Below, one piece after another: positions 53,901 through 62,179 of a DNA stretch of 64,000 bases. The notes below the pieces were generated by a model. The model did not search any database, was not told the origin of the DNA, and was given only the letters and a program-made list of their open reading frames with translations. A program made the translations under genes and the position numbers. The stretch is from Aurantibacter_A sp965215845 (GTDB taxonomy: Bacteria; Bacteroidota; Bacteroidia; Flavobacteriales; Flavobacteriaceae): NCBI GenBank assembly GCA_965215845.1, contig CBDCEL010000004.1, positions 1,054,001-1,118,000 of the forward strand, in the 5' to 3' direction. Every line of letters begins with the position of its first letter. Position 1 is the first letter of the stretch.

Positions 53901-54117
53901 GGTAAGCAGGCATCCAAAAAAAGAGGAAACTTCGGTTCTAAAGAATTTGTTCGACACCCAAATCGAACGCTTTGATGCTAATCCGGAGGAGGTTCGAGAA
54001 CTGCTATCGGTGGGTCAAAAACAACTGGAAGCACCTTTAATAAATGAAAAAACCGCAGCTTTGACAATGGTGGCGAACACTATTTTGAACCACGATGAAG
54101 CTTATATGAAACGTTAA
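50917..54117 (+). CDS. DUF1549/DUF1553 protein with cytochrome c-like and LamG domains (PSCyt1-PSCyt2-PSD1)
   Basis: The 1066-aa lipoprotein (lipobox LALASC, C18) begins with a planctomycete-type cytochrome domain (haem motif CYTCH, C51/C54/H55), then DUF1549 (WPANNVVDRFVQRLLKQKGF, RVSLDLTGLPPTIDEIDSF), a LamG-like concanavalin domain in the middle (FSVALWMNSTKREAG, SLFVNGQKIDTS) and DUF1553 at the C-terminus (NPLTARVAVNRYWQMLFGKG, RLPAEMIRDNALAASGLL). The frame opens at 50836, but ATG 50917 fits the signal peptide. Family function is not established. It begins the accessory block next to the tRNA and is followed 3 bp later by its usual partner, DUF1501. Confidence 0.88.
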   Translation: MNVRLILPKFLLLALASCSYNLPSDVELAYDEIPEEIDFNFHIKPILSDRCYTCHGPDENTRKANLRLDNEQSAFGKLESGNIAFVPGSPKNSESVARILSNDPEMQMPPPDSHLSLNAEEKAIIIKWIDQGAEWKDHWAFSKPIKPQVPVSENDNWPANNVVDRFVQRLLKQKGFEPSPEADKERLLRRVSLDLTGLPPTIDEIDSFLSDDSPEAYEKVVDRLLDTDTYAERLAVDWMDLSRYADSHGLHADGWRLMWPWRDWVIKSFKENMPYDQFVTWQLAGDLFPDPTKEQRLATAFNRNHPMTAEGGAIEEEFRLNYVWDRTETVGTALLGLTVSCARCHDHKFDPISQKDYFQMAAFFNNVKELGMTGDDGNYGPMMALPDPETETALNSLENSIREKEEELRLTKKELADLQTFMKELPKNFKQNGLIGHYPFEKLQANGKKFIVDRNTNVTASKKPEIVKGKMGNAFAFTGEYDDISIKNIPNFELTDKFSVALWMNSTKREAGKTQTLLGTTGVKNNFWRGWDFYLDSLNHLNARLVHSLPHNYIQVRSKDSIKINEWKHVAFTYDGTGKAEGLSLFVNGQKIDTSTPYDRLYKSIKTISNSTHVIEDKPTLVAKSYRAFTGENGIFKGALDDIYVYSRALTQPELTVLMEGNKVPKEELKAKHYWIEQSPRIITIENELKSLRENWLNLMSPVMEVMIMEEMPKKRKAFVYDRGDYEQPIYEVEASTPEVLPTFSEKMPKNRLGLAKWIFSEDNPLTARVAVNRYWQMLFGKGLVATPQDFGVQGSLPSHPRLIDWLAVEFMESGWDVKALLKTIVMSHTYRQSSKISQQLREKDPGNIYLARNNSYRLPAEMIRDNALAASGLLVQQIGGESVKPYQPGNLWIEKNSFSHRLLNYKESQGDSLYRRGLYTFIRRTSPHPAMTAFDAPSREVCIVKRENTNTPLQALVLMNDTQFIEASKVLAERMQKEGGETLEDQISHGFRLAVSRHPKKEETSVLKNLFDTQIERFDANPEEVRELLSVGQKQLEAPLINEKTAALTMVANTILNHDEAYMKR

Positions 54118-54120
54118 ACG

Positions 54121-55584
54121 ATGTGTACACACAATCATAATAAGAATTACTCACGCCGTGATTTTTTGACGAAAACCACCTTAGGAATGGGTGCCCTATC
54201 CATGGCATCGATGTTAGACCCCATGGGCCTGTTCGCAAATAACGGGCAGAACGTCGTTAACCCAGTTACAGGTGGGGGAGTTTTGGGTCAACCCCATTTT
54301 CCCGCAAAGGTCAAACGGGTCATCTATCTTTTTCAAAGTGGCGCCCCCTCTCAACTGGACCTTTTTGACTACAAACCCTTATTGAACAAAATGAATGGAC
54401 AAGACCTGCCCGAAAGTGTTCAACAGGGTCAACGTCTTACAGGAATGTCATCTGGTCAGGCTTCGTTGCCCATTGCCGGAACAATTTTCGACTTCAAACA
54501 GTATGGCGAAAGCGGTGCCTGGGTATCCGATTTGATGCCCCATACCGCTAAAATTGTCGATGAGCTATGCTTCATTAAATCAATGTACACCGAGGCGATC
54601 AATCATGATCCAGCGGTTACCTTTTTTCAGACCGGTTCGCAGCTTCCCGGTAGGCCATCTATCGGTTCATGGGTGAGCTACGGCCTGGGAACCGACAACA
54701 AAAATCTTCCCGAGTTCGTCGTCCTAGTCACAAAAGACAAATACGGGCAACCATTATATTCCAGAGCCTGGGGAAATGGGTTTTTACCCTCTCAACATCA
54801 AGGCGTACAATTTAGAGCTGGTAAAGACCCGGTGTTATATTTGACCAATCCGCCAGGAATCGATGGGAAAAGTAGAAGGGAACAACTTGATCAGCTTCAA
54901 AGACTCGAGCAAATAAATCATCGAGACGTAGGGGACCCCGAGATTCTTGCACGAATGGCCCAGTACGAAATGGCCTTTCGAATGCAAACATCAGTACCTG
55001 AAATAATGGATACGAGTGACGAATCAGACCATATTTACAAAATGTATGGTGAAGACAGCCGTAAACCGGGCACTTATGCCGCCAATTGTATATTGGCGAG
55101 ACGCCTTGCCGAGCGGGATGTCAAATTCATACAGTTATATCATCAGGGCTGGGATCAGCATGGCAATCTTCCCAATGCGATAAAAGTGCAATGCAAGGAG
55201 ACCGACCAGGCCACTGCCGCGTTGATCACGGACTTAAAGCAAAGGGGCATGCTCGAGGACACTTTGATTATTTGGGGCGGTGAATTTGGACGTACGAATT
55301 ATTCACAGGGAAAATTGACACCCGACAATTTTGGCCGAGATCATCACCCAAAATGTTTTACGCTATTCATGGCAGGTGCGGGAATAAAGAAAGGGTTTAC
55401 CTTAGGTGCTACCGATGATTTTGGCTACAATGTAGTGCAACGCCCAGTTCATGTTCATGACTTTCAAGCGACCTTGATGCATCTCTTGGGAGTAGACCAT
55501 GAACGTTTGACTTTCAAATTCCAAGGCAGAAGGTACAGGCTAACCGATGTTCACGGAGAGGTGGTCAAAGAGGTTCTGGCCTAA
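54121..55584 (+). CDS. DUF1501 protein, Tat-exported
   Basis: The 487-aa protein has a twin-arginine signal (YSRRDFLTKTTLGMGA) and a sulfatase-like alkaline phosphatase fold typical of DUF1501: LFQSGAPSQLDLFDYKP, HDPAVTFFQTGSQLPGRPS, WGGEFGRTNYSQG and GRDHHPKCFTLFMAGAGI. The metal-site residues look intact, but no known activity is assigned. DUF1501 is paired with DUF1553 in many Planctomycetes and Bacteroidota genomes. Tat export suggests it folds, perhaps with its metal, before crossing the inner membrane. Confidence 0.88.
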   Translation: MCTHNHNKNYSRRDFLTKTTLGMGALSMASMLDPMGLFANNGQNVVNPVTGGGVLGQPHFPAKVKRVIYLFQSGAPSQLDLFDYKPLLNKMNGQDLPESVQQGQRLTGMSSGQASLPIAGTIFDFKQYGESGAWVSDLMPHTAKIVDELCFIKSMYTEAINHDPAVTFFQTGSQLPGRPSIGSWVSYGLGTDNKNLPEFVVLVTKDKYGQPLYSRAWGNGFLPSQHQGVQFRAGKDPVLYLTNPPGIDGKSRREQLDQLQRLEQINHRDVGDPEILARMAQYEMAFRMQTSVPEIMDTSDESDHIYKMYGEDSRKPGTYAANCILARRLAERDVKFIQLYHQGWDQHGNLPNAIKVQCKETDQATAALITDLKQRGMLEDTLIIWGGEFGRTNYSQGKLTPDNFGRDHHPKCFTLFMAGAGIKKGFTLGATDDFGYNVVQRPVHVHDFQATLMHLLGVDHERLTFKFQGRRYRLTDVHGEVVKEVLA

Positions 55585-55606
55585 CCAAAGCGCACTTACT
55601 ACATGG

Positions 55607-58060
55607 CTATCGTTTGATAAAGCTTTTGACGACCAGTCTTCCGTTTATAATAAAGTGTAGCAGGTAAACACCGGATCTTAGTCTCGAAACATCTATGTTC
55701 TTATTGGTCGATCTTAAAACCGTTTTGTCGGTCATATCGGAAATAGCTATGGCCGATACTTCGCCATCGGATTCGATACGAATCATGTCGGAAGTAGGAT
55801 TTGGGTAGATAACAATGTCATCAAGCATTTCTATCGCACCTTCCCCACCGGTTTCCCCTTCCTCATTTTCTCCTTCATTTTCCATTCCTTCATCGGTATC
55901 TTCGACAAAAACGGTAATACTGTCCTCGGCAACACAGCCATTTAGGGCGGTCACCATCAATGTATACACGGTTGTTTCCGAAGGCGACGCGATAGGGTCT
56001 GACACCAACGCTTCACTTAATGTTTCAATAGGTGACCATTCGTACGTATACCCTGAAATAGCCTCTATTCCGATATTGGTATTTTCCCCGCTTTGAATGG
56101 TCACATCATCCCCCAATTCCAATTCAGGCACATCGACCTCCTCCGTCACCGTTACTTCATCGGTCACCGTTTCACTATTGGGCCTTGATACGGTCAAGGT
56201 ATATGTGCCAGGCGCACTTACGGTTACACTATTTTGGTCGGTGGCCGTGTCGATTTGTCCATCTGGCGTCGTCCAGCTGTACGTGGCATTTGTCGTGGTA
56301 CTACTTCCGCCTAATTGCACGGATGAAATAGTACAACTCAGAATTTGGTCTTCACCTGCATCAGCGACCAGGGTTTCAGGCTCAGTCTGACCCAATTGCA
56401 CTTCACCGAAAATACCCTGACTAAGATTATAATAGCTTCCACTGGGTGTCGTTTCCAATTTGACGGCTCTTACCATAAACTCATAGAGACCCGACGGCAA
56501 ATTGGTCGCCGTAAATGAGGTGGCTGTGATAATTTCAGCCGAAACCCGTTCAAAACTTCCAGCACCTTTCAATCGCCGGTAAACATAATAACCCAATATG
56601 TCATCTGCACTAGCCGTCCATGTTAATTCGGCACCGCTGTTCTCTGACAATTGTAGGTTCGAAGGGGGGGCGATAATATGCATCCGCAAGGTTGGATCTC
56701 CCATCAGGCCCACATGAACCGATGACGTATTGTGTGTGGTATACTCATATTCAAAGGCGTTATTGGTGTTTTTGGCACAAAGACCAATATTCTCGCCCAG
56801 GGCCATTTGGTGAAACTGCCATTGTGGTCGACCGCTCCAAGCGCAGGTCAAAATATCTCCACTTGCCAAAGCCGAGCGCATGAAATTGTTCTGAACATCC
56901 CAGTCACCGTGGTAGCTTCCGAACAAGGTGGTAAAAACCGATTTAACCTCGATATTGGCAAAATCTTGACTTGTGCCCACATCTCTCGCCCTATCATAAA
57001 AACCAGGGCCATTGCCATGTGACCATAGATAACTATCTGTCGCCATGGTCGAAAAGTAATCCCTGTCATGCACATTCCCTGCCCCGAACATGACGTTGAA
57101 CGAACGATAAGAGCTGGAAGAGTAGAAACTTGATCCACCCCCGAAATTATCGTCAATCAAACCCCGTAGTGTCGCAGTAAAGAACTTATTTCGAAAGGCA
57201 TGGTTTTTATTGAGGTATTTTCGCAACAACTCCGTTTCGTTTTGCCCAAAAACGGGCAGGTCGTGAAAATCGACCCTGCCGACCTGTAATTCAATGTCGG
57301 ATGGAAGGTTACTCTGATCATACTTTCCATCGCCCGGTACATTATGGTTTCTTTGCTCGGCCGAACTGGTATGATTGACCGTATTATCCGTCCAAATACC
57401 GTCCATATCACCATAATAGGAATCGGCTGGCCATGCCCCGCGATGTTCTGGGTGACCGTCGGGTACTATGAGGCCGGAATAAGGTACGGCAACATGCCCG
57501 ATAATAAATGCGGCCTTGACCTCGTTCGGTGCAGCATTATAGCTTTGCACTATTCTATTTTTGACTTGTGGTGGAGTATCGCTGGCAGGAACATCATGTC
57601 GAACCACGGTCCATCCGTCTCCTACCAAATCTTTTTCAAGAGTCATTAATTCTTCTTGCAAAGGTGTCGCCATTGAAGCTTCTACCAATAAGATAATCTG
57701 CCCCCTAATCTCCTTGGGAAGAACATTGATACCTGAAAGCACATATCCATTTGCCGTGTAGTTCGAATATCCCTTTTCCACACGATATTCGTACTCCTTG
57801 CCCAATTCGACCGCATCATCAACGTATTGGGTGGCCGTTCCGGAAATGGTCGCAATAGGGTTACCAAATGAGGGGTCATTCTTGTCGAGCTTTCGATAAA
57901 TTTTAATGTTTGTCGCATTTGTCGAGGGCCAGCTTAAGATTATTTGGCTCGGATTTTCCTGAACCGACGCAGTCAATTGTAGGGCAAAATCCTTTGGAGT
58001 CTGTGAGAATCCTGAAACGACACCTATCAATAAGAGAACACTAAGTACAATATTCCTCAT
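55607..58060 (-). CDS. T9SS-secreted gingipain (C25)-fold protein with FN3-like domain, probable pseudo-peptidase
   Basis: The 817-aa protein has a signal peptide (through GFSQ), an FN3-like domain at ~30-110, and a region of ~350 residues like the C25 (gingipain) peptidases: FIIGHVAVPY near 185, GRVDFHDLPVF, YLWSHGNGPGFYD with H348, and GLMGDPTLRMH. Another FN3 domain, two PKD-like modules and a type A sorting tail (VIYPNPTSDMIRIES...SFIKR) follow. The catalytic cysteine of C25, expected in the ACSTGDF-like block, is replaced in LFGSYHGDWDV at 379-389. The cargo signal indicates PorV/T9SS secretion. It is convergent with the DUF1501 gene. Confidence 0.8.
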   Translation of the reverse strand: MRNIVLSVLLLIGVVSGFSQTPKDFALQLTASVQENPSQIILSWPSTNATNIKIYRKLDKNDPSFGNPIATISGTATQYVDDAVELGKEYEYRVEKGYSNYTANGYVLSGINVLPKEIRGQIILLVEASMATPLQEELMTLEKDLVGDGWTVVRHDVPASDTPPQVKNRIVQSYNAAPNEVKAAFIIGHVAVPYSGLIVPDGHPEHRGAWPADSYYGDMDGIWTDNTVNHTSSAEQRNHNVPGDGKYDQSNLPSDIELQVGRVDFHDLPVFGQNETELLRKYLNKNHAFRNKFFTATLRGLIDDNFGGGSSFYSSSSYRSFNVMFGAGNVHDRDYFSTMATDSYLWSHGNGPGFYDRARDVGTSQDFANIEVKSVFTTLFGSYHGDWDVQNNFMRSALASGDILTCAWSGRPQWQFHQMALGENIGLCAKNTNNAFEYEYTTHNTSSVHVGLMGDPTLRMHIIAPPSNLQLSENSGAELTWTASADDILGYYVYRRLKGAGSFERVSAEIITATSFTATNLPSGLYEFMVRAVKLETTPSGSYYNLSQGIFGEVQLGQTEPETLVADAGEDQILSCTISSVQLGGSSTTTNATYSWTTPDGQIDTATDQNSVTVSAPGTYTLTVSRPNSETVTDEVTVTEEVDVPELELGDDVTIQSGENTNIGIEAISGYTYEWSPIETLSEALVSDPIASPSETTVYTLMVTALNGCVAEDSITVFVEDTDEGMENEGENEEGETGGEGAIEMLDDIVIYPNPTSDMIRIESDGEVSAIAISDMTDKTVLRSTNKNIDVSRLRSGVYLLHFIINGRLVVKSFIKR

Positions 58061-58403
58061 TTTTGTGGGATTATTAGAAACCTCGACCTAGCACACCCAA
58101 TCTCTAAGAATACAGATTAGGTCAATAAAATCAACTGTTTTGGCTAATATAGGGCAATCGCCCCTAAATAAAAAAACATCTTTCGGAAACGACCTCTTTT
58201 GTGGGTTCACGAGGATTACTTTTAGTCAATATTGGCCTAAATTCGGTTAAGCACCATGTTTTTGGCTCAACTTTATTACATTTATTAAGATTTGATGATG
58301 ATGGCATTGTCACTTTGAACAATCACCATACAAAAGGGCCGGTACCAACTATATACGATTTAGCCGTGGTGTTGGTTCTAATTCGAGAAAAAATAATCTA
58401 AAA
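58061..58403. other. Intergenic region without a supported gene
   Basis: The 343 bp between the divergent gingipain-fold and propeller genes holds no convincing ORF, RNA or repeat. TACATTTA at 58277-58284 is -7-like, but no partner lies at a suitable distance. A small hairpin (GGGCAATCGCCC, 58152-58163) is the only structure seen. Confidence 0.5.
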
Positions 58404-59468
58404 ATGAACAAAAGGAAACAGAATGGTCGAAGGTATTTTTTAAAAAAATCAGGGATGGCCGCAGGAGCAGCTTTTGTAACTCCCTTTTTTTCCTGTGCAA
58501 CAATGCGCTCTGATAAATCGAAAGAACAGCTTGTCGGGCACGGAGAATTTCGATACAAAGTCGACAAAGAATGGGGTGTTCAAGATCCTTCAAAAATACC
58601 GGTGAACGACTGCCATGAAATGGTCTTGGACAGTAATGGAAGAATCTTCATGACCACTACCGGGGCCAACAACAACAATCTCATCATATACGATAGATCC
58701 GGTAAAGTCTTGGATTCATGGGGAAGGGAATTCCCCGGTGCGCATGGCCTTTCAATTGCAGGGGAAGGCTCGGACCAGTTTTTGTTCATCACCGATCCCG
58801 AAACCCATAAAGTAACCAAAACCGACCTGAAGGGCAACATTATTATGACCCTTGACCGACCCAAAGAAGTTGGGGGATATACCAAAGACGAGGAGTTTTT
58901 GCCAACAGAAACTGTGATATTGCCCAACGGTGATTTCTATGTTGCCGACGGATATGGTAAAAACTACATCGTGCATTATAATGCAAAAGGTGAATACATA
59001 AATCATTTCGGAGGGGCTGGAGAAGGCAAGGACAAATTCAATTGTTGTCATGGCATCACACTCGATACGAGAGATTCTGAAAACCCCACGCTTTTGATTA
59101 CCTCAAGGGCAAATCAAGAATTCAAGCGTTTTACCTTGGGAGGCAAACATATTGAAACCATCAAGCTTCCCGGATGTTCGATTTGTCGGCCTGTCATACA
59201 TGGCGAGAACTTATATTTTGCGGTCATTGTAACCAAAACCTGGGACAGTTGGGACGGAATGCTGGCAATTTTGAACAAAGACAACAAAGTTGTTTCCATG
59301 CCTGGAGGGAATAAACCGGAGTACAAAGACGGTGTTTTAAAAGAACCCATTTTCGATGGAAAGACCTTTAGGAACCCCCATGATGTGCTCGTTGATGATG
59401 ATGGCAATCTTTATGTACCCCAATGGGCCTCTGGCAAGACCTATCCAATAAAGCTAAATCGCATCTAA
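58404..59468 (+). CDS. Tat-exported beta-propeller (NHL-type) lipoprotein
   Basis: The signal has both a twin-arginine motif (GRRYFLKKSG) and a lipobox (PFFSC), so the 354-aa protein is folded before export and then lipidated. The body has NHL-like repeats forming a six-bladed propeller: ILPNGDFYVADGYGKNYIVH, CHEMVLDSNGRIFMTTTG, LSIAGEGSDQFLFITD and NPHDVLVDDDGNLYVPQWAS. Such proteins bind or act on small ligands, some as amidating-lyase-like enzymes; function unknown here. A gap of 26 bp to the next gene suggests one transcript. Confidence 0.84.
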   Translation: MNKRKQNGRRYFLKKSGMAAGAAFVTPFFSCATMRSDKSKEQLVGHGEFRYKVDKEWGVQDPSKIPVNDCHEMVLDSNGRIFMTTTGANNNNLIIYDRSGKVLDSWGREFPGAHGLSIAGEGSDQFLFITDPETHKVTKTDLKGNIIMTLDRPKEVGGYTKDEEFLPTETVILPNGDFYVADGYGKNYIVHYNAKGEYINHFGGAGEGKDKFNCCHGITLDTRDSENPTLLITSRANQEFKRFTLGGKHIETIKLPGCSICRPVIHGENLYFAVIVTKTWDSWDGMLAILNKDNKVVSMPGGNKPEYKDGVLKEPIFDGKTFRNPHDVLVDDDGNLYVPQWASGKTYPIKLNRI

Positions 59469-59494
59469 TTATTTTCAATTAATTGACATTTAGC

Positions 59495-60865
59495 ATGATA
59501 ACCTTGGAGTTTTCCACTTTTTTGGGTCGATTTCACTCATTGTTCGTACACCTTCCCATCGGCTTTCTGGTATTGGCCATTGTATTTGAATGGTATGAAA
59601 ACTATCGAAAAACGGAAACACACAGCCGCCTTATTCCAATTGCCTGGTTTTTGGGAGGGTTAAGTGCTTTAGCGGCTGCATTTTCGGGTTGGTGGCTTGG
59701 AGAAACCGGACTATATGAGGAAGACTTATTATTTTCGCATCGATGGTTGGGAGTGGCCTTGGTCGTGGTGGCCTTTATAGGTTGGTGGATCAAGAGAAAA
59801 CCGGGCGCATATTCCAGTTTGGTGCACACCGGAGTCAATATTATTTTATTGATAATGCTTTTTGCTGAAGGGCACAAAGGCGGAAACCTAACCCATGGAG
59901 AAACCTATCTGACAGAATTCGCCCCTAGACCGGTTCAAAAAATTCTTGGGATTTCATCCCAAATTGACTCCTTGCCTACATTCCGAACACCGGATTCCGT
60001 GCTGGTTTATCGAGATTTAATCCACCCGATTTTTGAAGAAAAATGCGTTGCATGCCACAACGATGAGGTAAGGCGGGGCGGGTTGAACATGAGCCATGGC
60101 GATTCTCTGCAGGTTGGCGGGGATGAAGGTCAGGCGGTCGTGCCAGGTAACTTATCCGAAAGTGAACTCTTCAAACGTATAACACTTCCGCAAAAAAACA
60201 TAAAATTTATGCCCCCGACAAAAAATGTGCTGACCTATGACGAAATCAAGACCATTGAATGGTGGATAACCCAGGGAGCCTCATTGGAAGACCAGATATC
60301 GGCAATGGAGGTTACAGAAAATATCAAACCCGTTTTGTTAAGAAGGTATGGGCTTGATACCGATCCCAAGCCCTGGTATGAGATGGTACGGCTGCCGGCC
60401 GCCGACAGTGTCCAGATAGCGACTTTGACTAGGGCCGGGTTCACGGTGAAATCATTGGGTGCGTCAAATCCTCTGTTGGACATCAAGTACACCCACAACG
60501 ATTTGACCTTGGATAAACTAAGGGAACTTGAAAAAGTAAAGGATCATATTACCTGGCTTTCTCTGGCGCAAACCAATATTGAGGATGATTGGCTGTCAAT
60601 CATTGGACAGTTTTCAAATTTGACGCGACTAGAGTTGGAAAAAACCACCGTTACTGATAGGGGCGTGGCCCATTTATCACGATTGGAGCATCTAGAAGCA
60701 CTGAATTTATACGGAACTCATGTTACTGATGACTGCCTTTCGGATATCGAAAAAATTGGAGGCTTACGCCGTGTTTATCTTTGGAGTACAAAAGTTAATC
60801 CACAAACGGCCAAGACCATTGGTGAAAAAAATGAGGAATTGGAAATTATCATTGGTGAAAGATGA
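59495..60865 (+). CDS. DUF2231 membrane protein with cytochrome c-like domain and leucine-rich repeats
   Basis: The 456-aa protein starts with four membrane helices in the DUF2231 arrangement (FVHLPIGFLVLAIVFEWYEN, ALAAAFSGWWLGE, WLGVALVVVAFIGWWIK, VNIILLIMLFAEG), then a planctomycete-type cytochrome domain with haem motif CVACH (C184/C187/H188) and MPPTKNVL for the axial methionine, and a C-terminal leucine-rich-repeat region (~345-440; LTRLELEKTTVTDRGV, HLEALNLYGTHVTDD). ATG 59495 is chosen over a TTG at 59483. The membrane part, haem and binding module suggest an electron-transfer partner for the exported proteins of this block. Confidence 0.85.
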   Translation: MITLEFSTFLGRFHSLFVHLPIGFLVLAIVFEWYENYRKTETHSRLIPIAWFLGGLSALAAAFSGWWLGETGLYEEDLLFSHRWLGVALVVVAFIGWWIKRKPGAYSSLVHTGVNIILLIMLFAEGHKGGNLTHGETYLTEFAPRPVQKILGISSQIDSLPTFRTPDSVLVYRDLIHPIFEEKCVACHNDEVRRGGLNMSHGDSLQVGGDEGQAVVPGNLSESELFKRITLPQKNIKFMPPTKNVLTYDEIKTIEWWITQGASLEDQISAMEVTENIKPVLLRRYGLDTDPKPWYEMVRLPAADSVQIATLTRAGFTVKSLGASNPLLDIKYTHNDLTLDKLRELEKVKDHITWLSLAQTNIEDDWLSIIGQFSNLTRLELEKTTVTDRGVAHLSRLEHLEALNLYGTHVTDDCLSDIEKIGGLRRVYLWSTKVNPQTAKTIGEKNEELEIIIGER

Positions 60866-60878
60866 AGGTCACCACACC

Positions 60879-61061
60879 TCACTGACCAATTTCTTTGACC
60901 TCTATGGCAATTAATTCATGAAATTCAAACACTGGGCTCACTTCGATAGGGTTACAACAAACTTCACAATCTTCGACATAGGTTTGTTGATTGACTGACG
61001 GGTCGAACAACATTGAGATTTGCTCCCAACAATGGGGACATTGAAAAAAGTGCTCGAGCAT
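60879..61061 (-). CDS. CPXCG-motif cysteine-rich protein
   Basis: The 60-aa protein has two cysteine pairs, CPHC near residue 8 (QCPHCWEQISM) and CEVC near 32 (VEDCEVCCNPIEV), forming a zinc-ribbon-like fold. This matches the small CPXCG family, of unknown function. It lies 1 bp after the Gfo/Idh gene on the same strand, so the two are cotranscribed, and it is convergent with the DUF2231 gene. Confidence 0.85.
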   Translation of the reverse strand: MLEHFFQCPHCWEQISMLFDPSVNQQTYVEDCEVCCNPIEVSPVFEFHELIAIEVKEIGQ

Positions 61062-61062
61062 T

Positions 61063-62085
61063 TTATAGGTGAATCAATTTTTCTAGCCGAGAAGATCGGT
61101 AAAGGGAAGTAATCACCTCAACTGCTTTTCGGGCCTCCATTCCATCGACCATAGGAGGGCGATTTTCCTTTATTGCATTTACCATATCTTCGATTACCGT
61201 TTTATGGTTTCGGTGTCCGATCGCTGTGGGATCGGCCGCCCCACTTTTCACTTCGCTCTTTTCCTTGGACAATGGAGAAGGAACACCCGGCACATTCCAT
61301 TGTCTGATTTTGCCCCCTTCCATCAGAACACTTCCCTTTTCGCCATATATTTCCAAACGTTCGGGATAGCCTGGATACAATGCTGTACCGGCCGAAATCA
61401 TACCCATGGCACCACTTTCAAAATTGAGCAACCCCATACCCACATCTTCACCTTCGATGTTGTGAACAATTGTTTTCATCTGGCCAAAGACCGATTTTAC
61501 CGACCCCATTAGATCCAATAACAAATCTATGGTATGAATGCCTTGATTCATAAATGCGGCACCGCCATCCAATTGCAGGGTTCCCCTCCAGGCATTCTTC
61601 TTATAATATGCTTCGTCTCTATACCAATTGATCGACGCATTGCCCATAAGCAATTTGCCCAACTTTCCATCGCTTACACACGCTTTCACCAATTGATAGT
61701 GCTCAGAGCATCTGTTCTGCAATACGCACCCTAGCAATACCCCCTGTTGTTCACAAATTCCAATGGCAGTGTCGACTTTTTCTGGGGTTACTTCCAATGG
61801 TTTTTCACAGAGAACATGCTTTCCGGCCCTGGCAGCCAATTCAATGGCCTCACCATGATTGCCACTTTCATTACAGACACAAATCAATTGAATTTCCGGT
61901 GACGCCAAGAACTTCCGAATATCGTCAAAAACTGGAGCTCCGAAAAGTTTCTCTGCCGATATCGTTCTGTTCGATGATTTTGTGTACAATGCGATAAGTT
62001 CAGTCTCTTTGATATCAGCTGTGCACTTGACATAAGTGTTCACAATCGAACCCGTTCCTATAATTCCCACACCTATTTTATCCAT
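61063..62085 (-). CDS. Gfo/Idh/MocA-family oxidoreductase
   Basis: The 340-aa cytoplasmic oxidoreductase has the Rossmann motif VGIIGTGSIVNTYVKC at the N-terminus, the EKPLEVTPEKVD catalytic lysine block and MNQGIHTIDLLLDLMGSV in the C-terminal domain. Family members oxidise sugars or inositols with NAD(P). Substrate unknown. Its place beside the DUF1553/DUF1501 block is common for such genes in Bacteroidota and suggests carbohydrate use. Confidence 0.88.
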   Translation of the reverse strand: MDKIGVGIIGTGSIVNTYVKCTADIKETELIALYTKSSNRTISAEKLFGAPVFDDIRKFLASPEIQLICVCNESGNHGEAIELAARAGKHVLCEKPLEVTPEKVDTAIGICEQQGVLLGCVLQNRCSEHYQLVKACVSDGKLGKLLMGNASINWYRDEAYYKKNAWRGTLQLDGGAAFMNQGIHTIDLLLDLMGSVKSVFGQMKTIVHNIEGEDVGMGLLNFESGAMGMISAGTALYPGYPERLEIYGEKGSVLMEGGKIRQWNVPGVPSPLSKEKSEVKSGAADPTAIGHRNHKTVIEDMVNAIKENRPPMVDGMEARKAVEVITSLYRSSRLEKLIHL

Positions 62086-62179
62086 GAAACAGAATATATT
62101 GATTCAACCACTATCAATCTAAGGTAAAGTTCGCAAAGTTTCTGTTAAGCAAACTAAGCTGGCATGTAGAAGTTGCGAC

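Noticed and set aside
50574..62085. Prophage or integrative element at the tRNA-Val gene
   Set aside because: No integrase, phage or conjugation gene is present, and no second repeat copy is visible at the far end, so only the possibility of an old scar is kept.
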